NCBI RefSeq assembly: GCF_029168315.1
Contig: NZ_JARGYD010000002.1
Coordinates: 124,001 to 188,000 of the forward strand
Direction: 5' to 3'
Source of the DNA: Psychromarinibacter halotolerans
Lineage (GTDB): Bacteria > Pseudomonadota > Alphaproteobacteria > Rhodobacterales > Rhodobacteraceae
DNA: 64,000 nucleotides
Part shown: positions 34,389 through 42,529 of the stretch, in pieces
Position numbering within the stretch: the stretch's first letter is position 1
Layout: each line of letters begins with the position of its first letter
Translations under genes and position numbers: made by a program
Notes under the pieces: model-generated
Seen by the model: the letters and a program-made list of their open reading frames with translations, nothing else
What the model was told of the DNA's origin: nothing
The model's database searches: none

Positions 34389-35471
34389 ATGCGCAGGGCG
34401 GCCAGGGCGATCCTGACCATCCTGCTGCTCGCCTCATTGATCGGGACAGGGTACAGTACCTACAGGCTTGCGACCGGCTGGCCGAGCAGCCTGCTGGTCG
34501 CCCACGCCGAGGACCGGATTGGCGCGGCGCTGGAACGGGCGCTGGCGAAGGCCGCCACCCCCGACGCCTTCGAAACCCGGCTGGCGACGCTTTTATCGGA
34601 AGAGCCGCGCAATTGGCTGGCCGTCGACGCGCTGCTCGAACTGGCCGACGAACGGGCGATCGCGATCAGCCCCGCGATCACAGAGCAGATCGAAACCGCA
34701 CGGGACCACGACAGCGGCTATTGGCAGCGAACCAAGGCGTGCGGCGCCTGTGCGATCGACCCGACCACCTGCACGCCGGGCCAATTGCTGGCCTGCCGCG
34801 TTGCGCTGGACGTCACCCCGTTCGGCGACATTGTCTCGCTCGTCCGCGGCGCCACGCAGTACGTGACCGGCGGCGAGGTCGACACGCTGGACCTCGGCCT
34901 TGCGGCGGTCGGCCTTGGCGCCACCGCGCTGGCGCTGGCGACCGGCGGCTCCAGCATGGTGATCAAGGGCGGTGCGACCCTTCTCAAGGTGGCCAAGTCC
35001 GCAGGGCGGCTGCCACCAGCGCTGGCGCGGGCGCTGCGCCGGGCATTCCGCGAGGGGATCGACTGGCCCAAGGTGTCCGCGGTGCGAGGCTTCGACGATT
35101 TCGGCGGCGTGTTCCGCCCGCGCGCGATGCGCCCGGTGACCGGCGCCTTGACCGATGTGAACGAGCTGCGCGACTCGGTCGGCCTCGCCGCCACGCTTCA
35201 CATGTTGCCAAAGGCAGAAACGCTGGGCGACCTGTCGGCCTATTCCCGCATTTCCAGGGTGGCGGGGCAGCGCACGGTGGGCGCCTTTGAGCTGCTGGGC
35301 AACAACCGCTTCGTCCGGCTTGCGATGCGCTGGTCGGACGAGGTCTGGTGGGCGATCTCAGCAGTGTTCGCGGCGCTGGTCTCGCTGGTCGGCCTGCTCT
35401 GGTCGATCCTCTCGCGGGCTTGCCTGACGACCCTGCGGCGCATGGCGCGCAAGCCGTCTCAGTCGGCGTAG
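34389..35471 (+). CDS. Hypothetical membrane protein with cysteine cluster and pretoxin-like segment
   Basis: 360 residues, starting 4 bases after trpS. One N-terminal hydrophobic segment (about 8-27, signal or anchor), a helical charged region to about 110, then four cysteines (C118, C121, C128, C136) in CGACAIDPTTCTP and LLACRVAL. Next comes VTPFGDIVSLVRGATQYVTG, followed by a Gly/Ala-rich hydrophobic stretch (about 167-195). That order resembles the pretoxin linker of polymorphic toxins. A second membrane segment lies near 319-340, with a basic tail. I do not recognise the family with confidence. The last 13 bases overlap the convergent transglutaminase gene. Confidence 0.7.
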   Translation: MRRAARAILTILLLASLIGTGYSTYRLATGWPSSLLVAHAEDRIGAALERALAKAATPDAFETRLATLLSEEPRNWLAVDALLELADERAIAISPAITEQIETARDHDSGYWQRTKACGACAIDPTTCTPGQLLACRVALDVTPFGDIVSLVRGATQYVTGGEVDTLDLGLAAVGLGATALALATGGSSMVIKGGATLLKVAKSAGRLPPALARALRRAFREGIDWPKVSAVRGFDDFGGVFRPRAMRPVTGALTDVNELRDSVGLAATLHMLPKAETLGDLSAYSRISRVAGQRTVGAFELLGNNRFVRLAMRWSDEVWWAISAVFAALVSLVGLLWSILSRACLTTLRRMARKPSQSA

Positions 35472-36280
35472 ATCTCGACCTCGTATTCCAGCTTCGACGT
35501 GACGTTGTCGCCGTAGAAGCCGCCTTCGACCGGCATGGTTTCGGCCTGATCCGGCGCGGCGGACAGGGCGACGTGGCCGTCGGTCACCGGCATTCCATGG
35601 GTGGGATCGTAGCCCTGCCAACCGTGACCCGGCAGGAAGACCTCGGGCCACGCGTGAAGGTGGCGCTGGCCATCGACGCTTTCGGCGCGGGCCTGATAGC
35701 CGCTGACGAACCGGGCGGGGATGCCCTGTGTCCGGGCGGCTTCCATGAACAGCACGGTCAGGTCGCGGCAGGCCCCGCGCGCCGTGCGCAGCGTGACACC
35801 CGCGGCCTGCGCCGCCCCGTCGGGGCGGATGTGGCGATCTGTGCGGGTGAACAAGGTTTCGTTCAGCAGGTCGAGGAACTCGGCCGCCTCCCAATCCGTC
35901 GCGCGGACGAGGCCGTCGGCGAATTCGGCCACTGCGGCGTCCGGCGCCGCAGTGGGCAGGAAGGTGGCATCGCCGGTGCCCCGCGGCCAAGGCAGCGGCG
36001 GCAGGTTGGCGGCAGACACGGGCAGGGGCGCGATGGTGTCCAGTTCGAACGCGCTTTCGAAGGCCAGAAGCTCGGCCGGGTCGCCGAATTCCAGCTCGGT
36101 CACCGGATTGCCGTAAGGGTCCAGCCCGTCGCGTCGCGCGGCCGGGTCGGGCGAGACGTGGATTTCCTGATAGTGCAGCGACACGTTCTGCCCGCGCGGC
36201 GACATGCGCAATCGGTGGGCGCCAAGCCGCACCGGCTTTGAATAGCGATACACCGTCGCGTGGCGGACGGAAAAGCGCAT
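35459..36280 (-). CDS. Transglutaminase-like family protein
   Basis: 273 residues. An N-terminal bacterial transglutaminase-like domain starts MRFSVRHATVYRYSKPVRLGAH. The papain-like core has the triad: cysteine in TARGACRDLTVLFMEAAR, histidine in GQRHLHAWPEVFLPGHGW and aspartate in GYDPTHGMPV. FVSGYQARA lies between Cys and His as expected. No signal peptide. Such proteins may act as proteases or amide-forming enzymes; the substrate is unknown. It faces the long intergenic region upstream of ilvE. Confidence 0.9.
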   Translation of the reverse strand: MRFSVRHATVYRYSKPVRLGAHRLRMSPRGQNVSLHYQEIHVSPDPAARRDGLDPYGNPVTELEFGDPAELLAFESAFELDTIAPLPVSAANLPPLPWPRGTGDATFLPTAAPDAAVAEFADGLVRATDWEAAEFLDLLNETLFTRTDRHIRPDGAAQAAGVTLRTARGACRDLTVLFMEAARTQGIPARFVSGYQARAESVDGQRHLHAWPEVFLPGHGWQGYDPTHGMPVTDGHVALSAAPDQAETMPVEGGFYGDNVTSKLEYEVEIYAD

Positions 36281-36465
36281 CGATCCCCCCTGCGCCTGAT
36301 GTCACGGACGATTGCACCGTTGTCGCCTGTCGCGGTCAAGGCCGCGCACTCGGATCCTGTGCCGTACAAGGGCGGCGGATGAAAACTTGTGCACAGGTTC
36401 GCCGGCATCCGGTTGGCTGCCCCTGCCCCCCTGCTGTCGGAACAGCCTGCCGTGCCCATGAAGCA
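36281..36465. other. Intergenic region upstream of the transglutaminase gene
   Basis: This is the left part of a 533-base gap. It contains the presumed promoter region of the transglutaminase gene and no convincing open frame. The open frames that span the whole gap on both strands have no family-like sequence and read through the hairpin at 36712-36740. Confidence 0.3.
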
Positions 36466-36467
36466 TT

Positions 36468-36521
36468 GTCACAAATCCGATTCGCCACCGTCACACCGGC
36501 GGCATGTGGCGTTCCTAGCGT
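36468..36521 (+). promoter_or_regulatory. Candidate Pho-box-like promoter in the ilvE upstream gap
   Basis: Two GTCACA hexamers (36468-36473 and 36490-36495) are exactly 22 bases apart, two helical turns. PhoB-type boxes use GTCA-containing repeats at 11-base spacing, so this is a partial match with the middle copy missing. TAGCGT at 36516-36521 would serve as -10. The direction is toward the terminator at 36712-36745. Confidence 0.3.
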
Positions 36522-36745
36522 GCCCCCACCGAAGGAGACGCACGCAGGCTTCGCAACCCGTTTTCATCACCTGATCCTTGCACGCGGCGCTTTCTTCGAT
36601 CTCAGTCCCGGCGGGCCGCGCTTCGTCCCGTCCGGCGCGCGATCTGCGGTTCGCGCGTCTCGGTCCTGCCGGACTGTTCCGGGCGGTTCCCACCCGCCGA
36701 AACCCGACTTGCGCCTTCGGTCCATTGCGGGCCGAAGGCGTTTTT
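36522..36745 (+). ncRNA. Candidate non-coding transcript between a promoter-like element and a terminator
   Basis: About 220 bases bounded by the promoter-like element ending at 36521 and an intrinsic terminator ending at 36745. A ribosome-site-like GAAGGAGA lies at 36531-36538, but no ATG, GTG or TTG follows it within 15 bases, and no frame beyond looks like a protein. It could be an sRNA or the remnant of a lost gene. No known RNA family is recognised. Confidence 0.3.
36712..36745 (+). terminator. Rho-independent terminator upstream of ilvE
   Basis: A 12-bp stem (CGCCTTCGGTCC with GGGCCGAAGGCG, one G-T pair) with the 5-base loop ATTGC is followed directly by TTTTT. It is oriented to stop plus-strand transcription before ilvE, although no plus-strand gene lies in the 1.2 kb upstream. 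Confidence 0.8.
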
Positions 36746-36813
36746 CCCTTCCCACGCTGGACCTTGGCCAACCGTGGGCCTAGGGTCGCCCGGCAATTGC
36801 GGGAGGCAGCGAC

Positions 36814-37677
36814 ATGGCGACTGGCAGCAACATTCACACCTGGTACGACGGCAGCTGGCACAAGGGCGACGTGCCGATCATGCGCGCCGCCGATCACGGC
36901 GCCTGGCTGGGCACCACGGTGTTCGACGGTGCGCGCTATGTGGATGGCGTGGCCCCCGATCTCGAGCCTCACATGGCGCGGGTCAACCGGTCGGCAGAGG
37001 CGCTGATGCTGACGCCGTCGAAGACCACCGCCGAGATCGTCGAGATCGTGCGCGAAGGGCTGGCCCTGTTTCCCGCCGACGCCGCGGTCTACATCCGCCC
37101 GATGTACTGGGGCATCGAGGGCGGCCACCTTGGCATCCTGCCCGGCGACGCGCCCGCCGGGTTCTGTGTCTGCCTCGAAGAGATTCCGATGGCCGCGCCG
37201 GACGCCTCGGCCACGCTGACCACCACCCGGTTCCGCCGCCCGCTGCTGGAGAACGCGGTGGTGAACGCCAAGGCGGGGTGCCTGTACCCAAACAACGCGC
37301 GGATGCTGCACGAGGCGATGTCGAAGGGTTACAGCAACGCGCTGGTGGCCGATGCGATGGGCAACGTGGCCGAGACGGCAAGCGCCAACATCTTCATGGT
37401 GAAGGACGGCGAGGTTTTCACCCCGATCCCGAACGGCACCTTCCTTGCCGGCATCACCCGCGCCCGCCACATCTCGAACCTGAAGGCCGATGGCGTGACG
37501 GTGCACGAGACGGTGCTGGGCTTCGACGATTTCCGCGCCGCGGACGAGGTGTTCATGTCCGGCAACCTGATGAAGGTGACCCCGGTGACCGAGTTCGACG
37601 GCACGCCCTATCAGGCGGGTCCGATGACACGGCGGGTCCGCGAACTGTACTGGGACTGGGCCCGGTCGGGGCAGTAA
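36814..37677 (+). CDS. ilvE: Branched-chain amino-acid aminotransferase
   Basis: 287 residues, fold-type IV PLP enzyme. It interconverts Val, Leu and Ile with their 2-oxo acids. Visible motifs: DHGAWLGTTVFDGARYVDG near residue 28, YIRPMYWGIEGGHLGILPG, the PLP lysine in VVNAKAGCLYPNNAR, and ADAMGNVAETASANIFMVKDG plus GNLMKVTPVTEFDG for the phosphate and carboxylate sites. GGGAGG precedes the ATG. Related D-amino-acid or ADC-lyase activities in this fold cannot be fully excluded. Confidence 0.9.
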   Translation: MATGSNIHTWYDGSWHKGDVPIMRAADHGAWLGTTVFDGARYVDGVAPDLEPHMARVNRSAEALMLTPSKTTAEIVEIVREGLALFPADAAVYIRPMYWGIEGGHLGILPGDAPAGFCVCLEEIPMAAPDASATLTTTRFRRPLLENAVVNAKAGCLYPNNARMLHEAMSKGYSNALVADAMGNVAETASANIFMVKDGEVFTPIPNGTFLAGITRARHISNLKADGVTVHETVLGFDDFRAADEVFMSGNLMKVTPVTEFDGTPYQAGPMTRRVRELYWDWARSGQ

Positions 37678-37752
37678 CGTCCGCACCAAGGGCGGGCTTG
37701 CCTGCCCGCTGCGGCTGCGCCATTATCCGGCGGACGAACGGAGTGCCCCCTG

Positions 37753-38208
37753 ATGCGCAAGTTCCTCGTGATCCTCGACGACAGCCGCGAATGTCTGAAC
37801 GCGATGCGTTTCGCGGCGATGCGCGCGGCCAATACCGGCGGCGGCGTGCAGATCCTGTCGATCATCCCGCCGGAAGAGTTCCAGCACTGGATCGGTGTCG
37901 GTGCAATCATGCGCGAAGAGGCGCGCGAGCGGATCGAGGCCCACTACGAGGTCTTCGCCAAGTGGATGCGCGACCGTCAGGGCATTGATCCCGAACTGGT
38001 GATCCGCGAAGGGGAATCGGTGCCCGAGATCCTTGCCCAGATCCGCGAGGATCCCGACATCGGCGTGCTGGTGTTGGGCGCGGGGGTCGACAAGGGCGGG
38101 CCCGGTCCGCTGGTCAGCCAGATGTCGCGCAACGCGGGCACCCTGCCCGTGCCGATCACCATCGTGCCCGGCGACATGTCGAAGGAACGGCTAGAGGCGG
38201 TGACCTAA
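37753..38208 (+). CDS. Universal stress protein (UspA family)
   Basis: 151 residues, single Usp domain. The N-terminus MRKFLVILDDSRECLNAMRFA and the alpha/beta pattern match the family. The ATP-site consensus G-2x-G-9x-G-S/T appears only loosely (LGAGVDKGGPGPL...), so nucleotide binding is uncertain. Cytoplasmic; role probably in stress adaptation. It stands alone, 75 bases after ilvE and convergent with the RTX gene. Confidence 0.88.
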   Translation: MRKFLVILDDSRECLNAMRFAAMRAANTGGGVQILSIIPPEEFQHWIGVGAIMREEARERIEAHYEVFAKWMRDRQGIDPELVIREGESVPEILAQIREDPDIGVLVLGAGVDKGGPGPLVSQMSRNAGTLPVPITIVPGDMSKERLEAVT

Positions 38209-38226
38209 AGCCGTTCCCCGAAGGCG

Positions 38227-40530
38227 TTACAGCAGGAAGTCGGTCTCGGTCACTCCGGTGGTTCCGTCGAGAATGATCCGCATGTCGCTGCTGCCGTTGC
38301 CGTCCACGTCGATCCGGACCACCGTCGAGCCGCCGACCTCTTGCGTGCGAAGCTCGGGCGCGGTGCCGGTGAAGGATGCCCCGATACGCGCCGTCAGCAG
38401 GCCCGGGACAAGGTCCGACAGGTCGATGACATCCGACCCCGGTTCGAAGTCCATGATCGCGTCGGGCGTACCGACCGGGCTGTCGGCAACGGTCTGGAAA
38501 ACGAACACGTCCGCCCCGCCCTCTCCCGACATCTGGTCGATGCCTTCACCGCCGATGATCGTGTCGTTGCCCGGTCCGCCGATAAGGGTGTCGTTGCCGA
38601 TCCCGCCCAGCAGCAGGTCGGCACCGCCGTCCCCATGAACCAGGTCGTCGCCGGATCCGCCGTCAAGGGTGTCAGTGCCCGCGTCGCCGGACAGCGTGTC
38701 ATTCCCCGCATCGCCATAGGCCACGTCCTTGCCGTCGCCGCCAAGAACGCTGTCGGCCCCGCCGCCGCCGGAAATCGTGTCGTCGCCCAGCCCGCCGAAC
38801 ACGACGTCGGTGCCCGATGCGCCGGACAGGACGTCATCGCCCGAGCCGCCGAACACCTGGTCCTTGCCGGACCCGCCGTGCATCGAGTCGTTCCCGGCGT
38901 CGCCAAACATCACGTCGTTGCCGGACCCGCCCTGCATTGAATCGTGGCCCAGCCCGCCGCTCATGTCATCGTGGCCGCCGCCGCCGACCATGGTGTCCTG
39001 CCCGACGCCGCCGAACAGAAAGTCGTTGCCGGCGTTGCCGTTCATCTCGTCATCGTCGTAACCGCCGTACAGGTCGTCGTTTCCGCCCTGGCCGTGCAGC
39101 ACGTCCATCCCGGCGCTCCCGATCAGGGTATCGTCCCCCTCGCCCCCCGCCATCGTGTCGTTGCCGACCTTACCCTCGAACCGTTCGAACAAAAGCGTGC
39201 CGGTCAGGTCGTCATCGCCGGAGGTTCCGATGATCGGCTCGACCGGGATGTTCGCCGGATCGAGGTCGAAGATGCCAAGCGAGGCGACCTCGTTGTTCAG
39301 GGGGTATTCTTCTGGGTTCGGGTCGGTGATCATCTCGACCGTTATCCCATCGGTCTTCCAGATTGCGGTACCGTCCAGATTCCGCGACGAGAAGATCAGA
39401 TAGCCGTCCATTTGGCCGAGAAACTCTACTGATGCGTTCCCGGTGCCCGGGTTGAAATCTTCAACCAGACGCGTCCCAGCAATTGTCCCGTCGGTGACAA
39501 ACAATTCCCGCCCAATGTCGGCGCGGTAGGCAATAAAGTACGCCTGATCTCCGACAATGTATGGATCGATCCCGAATCCGAAAGACAGCGCGCCTGCTGG
39601 TGTTCCCGCCCCGCTGAGTGCCATCGTGCCAACTTCAGTACCATCGGTGACCCAAAGTTCGTCTCCTTCTGCACCGCCAGGAGTGGCGGCGAATATCAGA
39701 AGGTCTCCGAGAGTTGCCACATCATCGACATAGGCCGTTGAGTAGTAGGACGACTGACTGCCAGGATAGATGTCTTTGATCCGCGACCAACTGCTATCTG
39801 TTCCGTCGGAAACAAACGGCTCTAGTCCGTAATCATAGGGATTGGGATTGATCCAACCATACATCAAGTTGTCACCCGCACCGGAGGTATAGAAATAGAG
39901 CGAGTCACCACCAGAGTTCTCGGCGATGTTCATTTCGGTCAGAACACCGGTATCGGTATCATATCGAAAGAAATCGTTCTCGAAGTATCCTCCACCACGG
40001 ATCCACACGTCGCCCTGAAACTCGAAATAGTAAGCGATGGACGACAACGTCGTCGGTCCTTCGCCGGGATCCGCCACCACTTCGGTGCTCAGGTCATCCC
40101 GAACGCGTACCAGATCGCCCCCAGTCAGGACATAGAGGCTGTCGCCGATGACCTGATAGTCAGATGCAGTATCAAACAAGCGAATGGGGGCACCACTGCC
40201 TTGCGTGATCGACAGATCGTTGCCGAGGCCCTCGCGATATACGGTCTCGCCGGCAAACTCGACAAAGAGGTTAGGGTTCGCGATACCGCCGCCGTCAGAA
40301 GCGTAAAGGATCTGGCTAACCGCTCCGCCTTGTGAATAAGCAAGGTATTCGGCCCCACCGCCTTCAGGTCTTGCGCGAAAAACGAAACCGCCTTCCGCTG
40401 CACTGAAACCATTCGGACCAGTGTTGAAATACAATGCTTCTTCCGAAATCGTATATGTATAATCGGCTTCTGGCACGTAACCGTAGACACCCCAGCCCGT
40501 CGGATCGCCAAACACAATGACCTTCGTCAT
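38227..40530 (-). CDS. RTX (haemolysin-type calcium-binding) secreted protein with ELWxTDGT repeats
   Basis: 767 residues. The N-terminal half (about 1-430) has no catalytic motif and includes copies of a D-E-L-W/F-x-T-DGT pattern (DELWVTDGTEVGT, RELFVTDGTIAGT, AIWKTDGI) seen in large secreted beta-propeller-like proteins. Residues about 433-675 hold roughly two dozen GGxGxDxUx nonapeptides that bind calcium in a beta-roll. The last 90 residues resemble the serralysin C-terminal domain (DVFVFQTVADSP, IMDFEPGSDVIDLS) and end in the hydrophobic type I secretion tail ETDFLL. There is no signal peptide and no secretion ABC gene nearby. The 5' half is less GC-rich than its neighbours, which suggests transfer. 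Confidence 0.9.
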   Translation of the reverse strand: MTKVIVFGDPTGWGVYGYVPEADYTYTISEEALYFNTGPNGFSAAEGGFVFRARPEGGGAEYLAYSQGGAVSQILYASDGGGIANPNLFVEFAGETVYREGLGNDLSITQGSGAPIRLFDTASDYQVIGDSLYVLTGGDLVRVRDDLSTEVVADPGEGPTTLSSIAYYFEFQGDVWIRGGGYFENDFFRYDTDTGVLTEMNIAENSGGDSLYFYTSGAGDNLMYGWINPNPYDYGLEPFVSDGTDSSWSRIKDIYPGSQSSYYSTAYVDDVATLGDLLIFAATPGGAEGDELWVTDGTEVGTMALSGAGTPAGALSFGFGIDPYIVGDQAYFIAYRADIGRELFVTDGTIAGTRLVEDFNPGTGNASVEFLGQMDGYLIFSSRNLDGTAIWKTDGITVEMITDPNPEEYPLNNEVASLGIFDLDPANIPVEPIIGTSGDDDLTGTLLFERFEGKVGNDTMAGGEGDDTLIGSAGMDVLHGQGGNDDLYGGYDDDEMNGNAGNDFLFGGVGQDTMVGGGGHDDMSGGLGHDSMQGGSGNDVMFGDAGNDSMHGGSGKDQVFGGSGDDVLSGASGTDVVFGGLGDDTISGGGGADSVLGGDGKDVAYGDAGNDTLSGDAGTDTLDGGSGDDLVHGDGGADLLLGGIGNDTLIGGPGNDTIIGGEGIDQMSGEGGADVFVFQTVADSPVGTPDAIMDFEPGSDVIDLSDLVPGLLTARIGASFTGTAPELRTQEVGGSTVVRIDVDGNGSSDMRIILDGTTGVTETDFLL
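38506..39234 (-). repeat. Tandem RTX nonapeptide-coding repeats
   Basis: Degenerate 27-base units encode GGxGxDxUx nonapeptides in the RTX gene. The copies have diverged in sequence, with asparagine or glycine swaps in the first turn, and contain no spacer-like segments. Confidence 0.9.
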
Positions 40531-40704
40531 TTTACCTCCGTAAAATTATATTCTCTCGACTTGAAAACTCAGGTGAAGACTATTGGCTCATGGCCTTCTG
40601 GCAATGAATGGTTCGCCGCAGGCGCAAAATACACCTGTAGAGACTTTTACCTTCACGAGTTATGTGTCCCTTAGGTTGATCACTCCTTAGAATCATTCCA
40701 AACC

Positions 40705-40733
40705 TTGACGCTTCGGTCGCGAAACCGCATATC
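40705..40733 (+). promoter_or_regulatory. Sigma-70 type promoter for nfuA
   Basis: TTGACG (40705-40710), a 17-base spacer, CATATC (40728-40733). Transcription would begin near 40740, about 17 bases before the nfuA start codon, and probably continues through tsaB and rimI. Confidence 0.55.
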
Positions 40734-40756
40734 GGGGGTCTGATAGGGAGCACGCC

Positions 40757-41314
40757 ATGTTCATCCAGACCGAATCGACCCCGAACCCCGCGACGCTGAA
40801 GTTTCTGCCCGGCCAGACCGTGCTGGACAGCGGGACCGCCGACTTTCCGTCGGCCGACACGGCAGAGAAATCGCCGCTGGCGCGCCGCGTGTTCGGCGTA
40901 GAGGGCGTGACCGGGGTGTTCCTTGGGTCCGACTTCGTGACCGTGACCAAAGCCGAGACGGTGGCGTGGGAACATGTCAAACCGGCGATCCTTGGCGCGA
41001 TCATGGAACACTTCCAGTCCGGCGACGCCACCATCGAAGGCGACGGCGCGGGCGCGGCTCATGCCGAACATGACGGCCCCGACGGCGAGATCGTCGGCCA
41101 GATCAAGGAACTGCTGGACACCCGCGTGCGTCCCGCCGTGGCGCAGGATGGTGGCGACATCACATTCCACGGGTTCGAGCGCGGCGTGGTATACCTTCAC
41201 ATGCAGGGCGCCTGTGCCGGTTGCCCGTCCTCGACCCTGACGCTGAAGATGGGGATCGAGAACCTGCTGCGGCACTACATTCCCGAAGTGACCGAGGTGC
41301 GCCCGGTTGCCTGA
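40757..41314 (+). CDS. nfuA: NfuA-type iron-sulphur carrier protein
   Basis: 185 residues. The N-terminal Nfu_N domain starts MFIQTESTPNPATLKFLPGQ and contains GVEGVTGVFLGSDFVTVT. The C-terminal NifU-like domain (about 105-180) has the CxxC cluster site in QGACAGCPSSTLTLKMGIEN. It should carry a [4Fe-4S] cluster to client enzymes in the cytoplasm. GGGAGCACGCC precedes the ATG. The stop overlaps the tsaB start. Confidence 0.95.
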   Translation: MFIQTESTPNPATLKFLPGQTVLDSGTADFPSADTAEKSPLARRVFGVEGVTGVFLGSDFVTVTKAETVAWEHVKPAILGAIMEHFQSGDATIEGDGAGAAHAEHDGPDGEIVGQIKELLDTRVRPAVAQDGGDITFHGFERGVVYLHMQGACAGCPSSTLTLKMGIENLLRHYIPEVTEVRPVA

Positions 41315-41951
41315 CCCGCTGGTTCTTGGCTTCGACACATCGGCCGCGCATTGCGCGGCCGTTTTGCTGCGGGGTGACCGCGTGCTGGCCGAGCGGCACG
41401 AAGAGATGGGCAAGGGTCAGGCCGAACGCCTGATGCCGATGCTGGACGACGTCCTGGCCGAGGGCGGCGCCGACTGGGCGGCGCTGGACCGGATCGGCGT
41501 GGGCATCGGCCCCGGTAACTTCACCGGCATCCGGTTGTCCGTTTCCGCCGCGCGAGGGCTGGCGTTGGCGCTGAAGATCCCCGCCTTCGGCGTGTCTGTG
41601 CTGGATGCGCTTGCGCTGGGGGCCGAGGGTCCGCTGGTCGCCTGTCTCGACGCGCGGCGCGGCAAGGTGTTCCTGCAAGTGCATGGCCGGGGCGACAGTG
41701 CGCCGGTGATGGCGGACGTTGACGATCTGCCCGATGGGCTTGGGGGCCTGCCCTGCGTCGGCAGTGGCGCAGAGGCCGTCGCAGCGCGCATCGGTGGCAC
41801 AGTGCAAGCCGCCCGGTTCACCCCGGCATCCGCGATCGCCCGCATTGCAGCTGTCCGGTCTTTGGACGGTCTTGAACGTCCCGCCCCGCTGTACCTGCGG
41901 CAGGCCGACGCCGCCCCCCCGCGCGAAGCACCGCCGGCGATTCTGCCGTGA
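41307..41951 (+). CDS. tsaB: tRNA threonylcarbamoyladenosine biosynthesis protein TsaB
   Basis: 214 residues from a TTG start at 41307 inside the end of nfuA. TsaB is the non-catalytic ASKHA-fold partner of TsaD in making t6A37. Landmarks: LGFDTSAAHCAAVLL near the N-terminus, the helix EEMGKGQAERLMPMLDDVL, and IGVGIGPGNFTGIRLSVSAARGLA. The C-terminal half is divergent, as is usual. It is followed by rimI in an overlapping arrangement, a classic bacterial pair. Confidence 0.93.
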   Translation: MPDPLVLGFDTSAAHCAAVLLRGDRVLAERHEEMGKGQAERLMPMLDDVLAEGGADWAALDRIGVGIGPGNFTGIRLSVSAARGLALALKIPAFGVSVLDALALGAEGPLVACLDARRGKVFLQVHGRGDSAPVMADVDDLPDGLGGLPCVGSGAEAVAARIGGTVQAARFTPASAIARIAAVRSLDGLERPAPLYLRQADAAPPREAPPAILP

Positions 41952-42367
41952 CGCCCGCCGCTTTGGCGGCGCTGCACGGCCGCTGCTTCGTTACCCCCCG
42001 CCCGTTCACGGAACCCGAATTCGCGTCCCTGCTGGCGACCGAGTCGGTGTTCCTGTGTGCCGCCCCGCACGGGTTCGCCTTGGGCCGTGCGCTGGCCGGG
42101 GAAGCAGAGCTTTTGACGCTTGCGGTCGATCCCGACGCACGGCGGCGGGGAAGTGGACGCAATCTGATGGAAGATTTCCACGCCGAAGCATTGAGACGCG
42201 GCGCCGAAACCGTGTTTCTGGAGGTCGCCGAAGACAACGCGGCGGCACGCGGGCTTTATGCCGCCTGCGGCTATGTCGACGTCGGGCGCCGCAAGGGATA
42301 TTACCGCCGCCCCGACGGCACCCGCGTTGACGCTGTGGTCATGCAAAAGGCACTTTCCGCAGCGTAG
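41948..42367 (+). CDS. rimI: Ribosomal protein S18-alanine N-acetyltransferase
   Basis: 139 residues from a GTG start overlapping the tsaB stop (GTGA). GNAT fold with ELLTLAVDPDARRRGSGRNLMEDF as the acetyl-CoA loop, FLEVAEDNAAARGLYAACGYVDVGRRKGYYRR as motif B. Position next to tsaB supports RimI, which acetylates the N-terminus of S18; other protein targets are possible. Confidence 0.88.
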   Translation: MTPAALAALHGRCFVTPRPFTEPEFASLLATESVFLCAAPHGFALGRALAGEAELLTLAVDPDARRRGSGRNLMEDFHAEALRRGAETVFLEVAEDNAAARGLYAACGYVDVGRRKGYYRRPDGTRVDAVVMQKALSAA

Positions 42368-42423
42368 GACCCCCTGACCGTGGGTCTTCCCGCGCGAAAC
42401 ATGACCGTTTGGTTAAATTGCGG

Positions 42424-42452
42424 TTGACCGTCCCATTTGGCTTTGAACTAAA
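42424..42452 (+). promoter_or_regulatory. Candidate promoter of the nucleoside ABC operon
   Basis: TTGACC (42424-42429), a 17-base spacer and ACTAAA (42447-42452). The -35 is good and the -10 is weak. It lies about 78 bases before the binding-protein gene. Confidence 0.35.
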
Positions 42453-42529
42453 TCCCTGTATCGTGGGAAAATGTCCTGCAAACGGGTGACGTCCGAGGTC
42501 GGAACCCGACAGCCAACTGGGAGAACTGA

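Noticed and set aside
36238..36783. A 181-residue plus-strand frame in the gap upstream of ilvE
   Set aside because: It starts inside the transglutaminase gene, reads through the terminator at 36712-36745, and lacks protein-like patterning.
38506..39234. Regular short-period repeats that could suggest a CRISPR array
   Set aside because: The period is 27 bases with no conserved repeat/unique spacer alternation; the units encode GGxGxDxUx peptides in frame.
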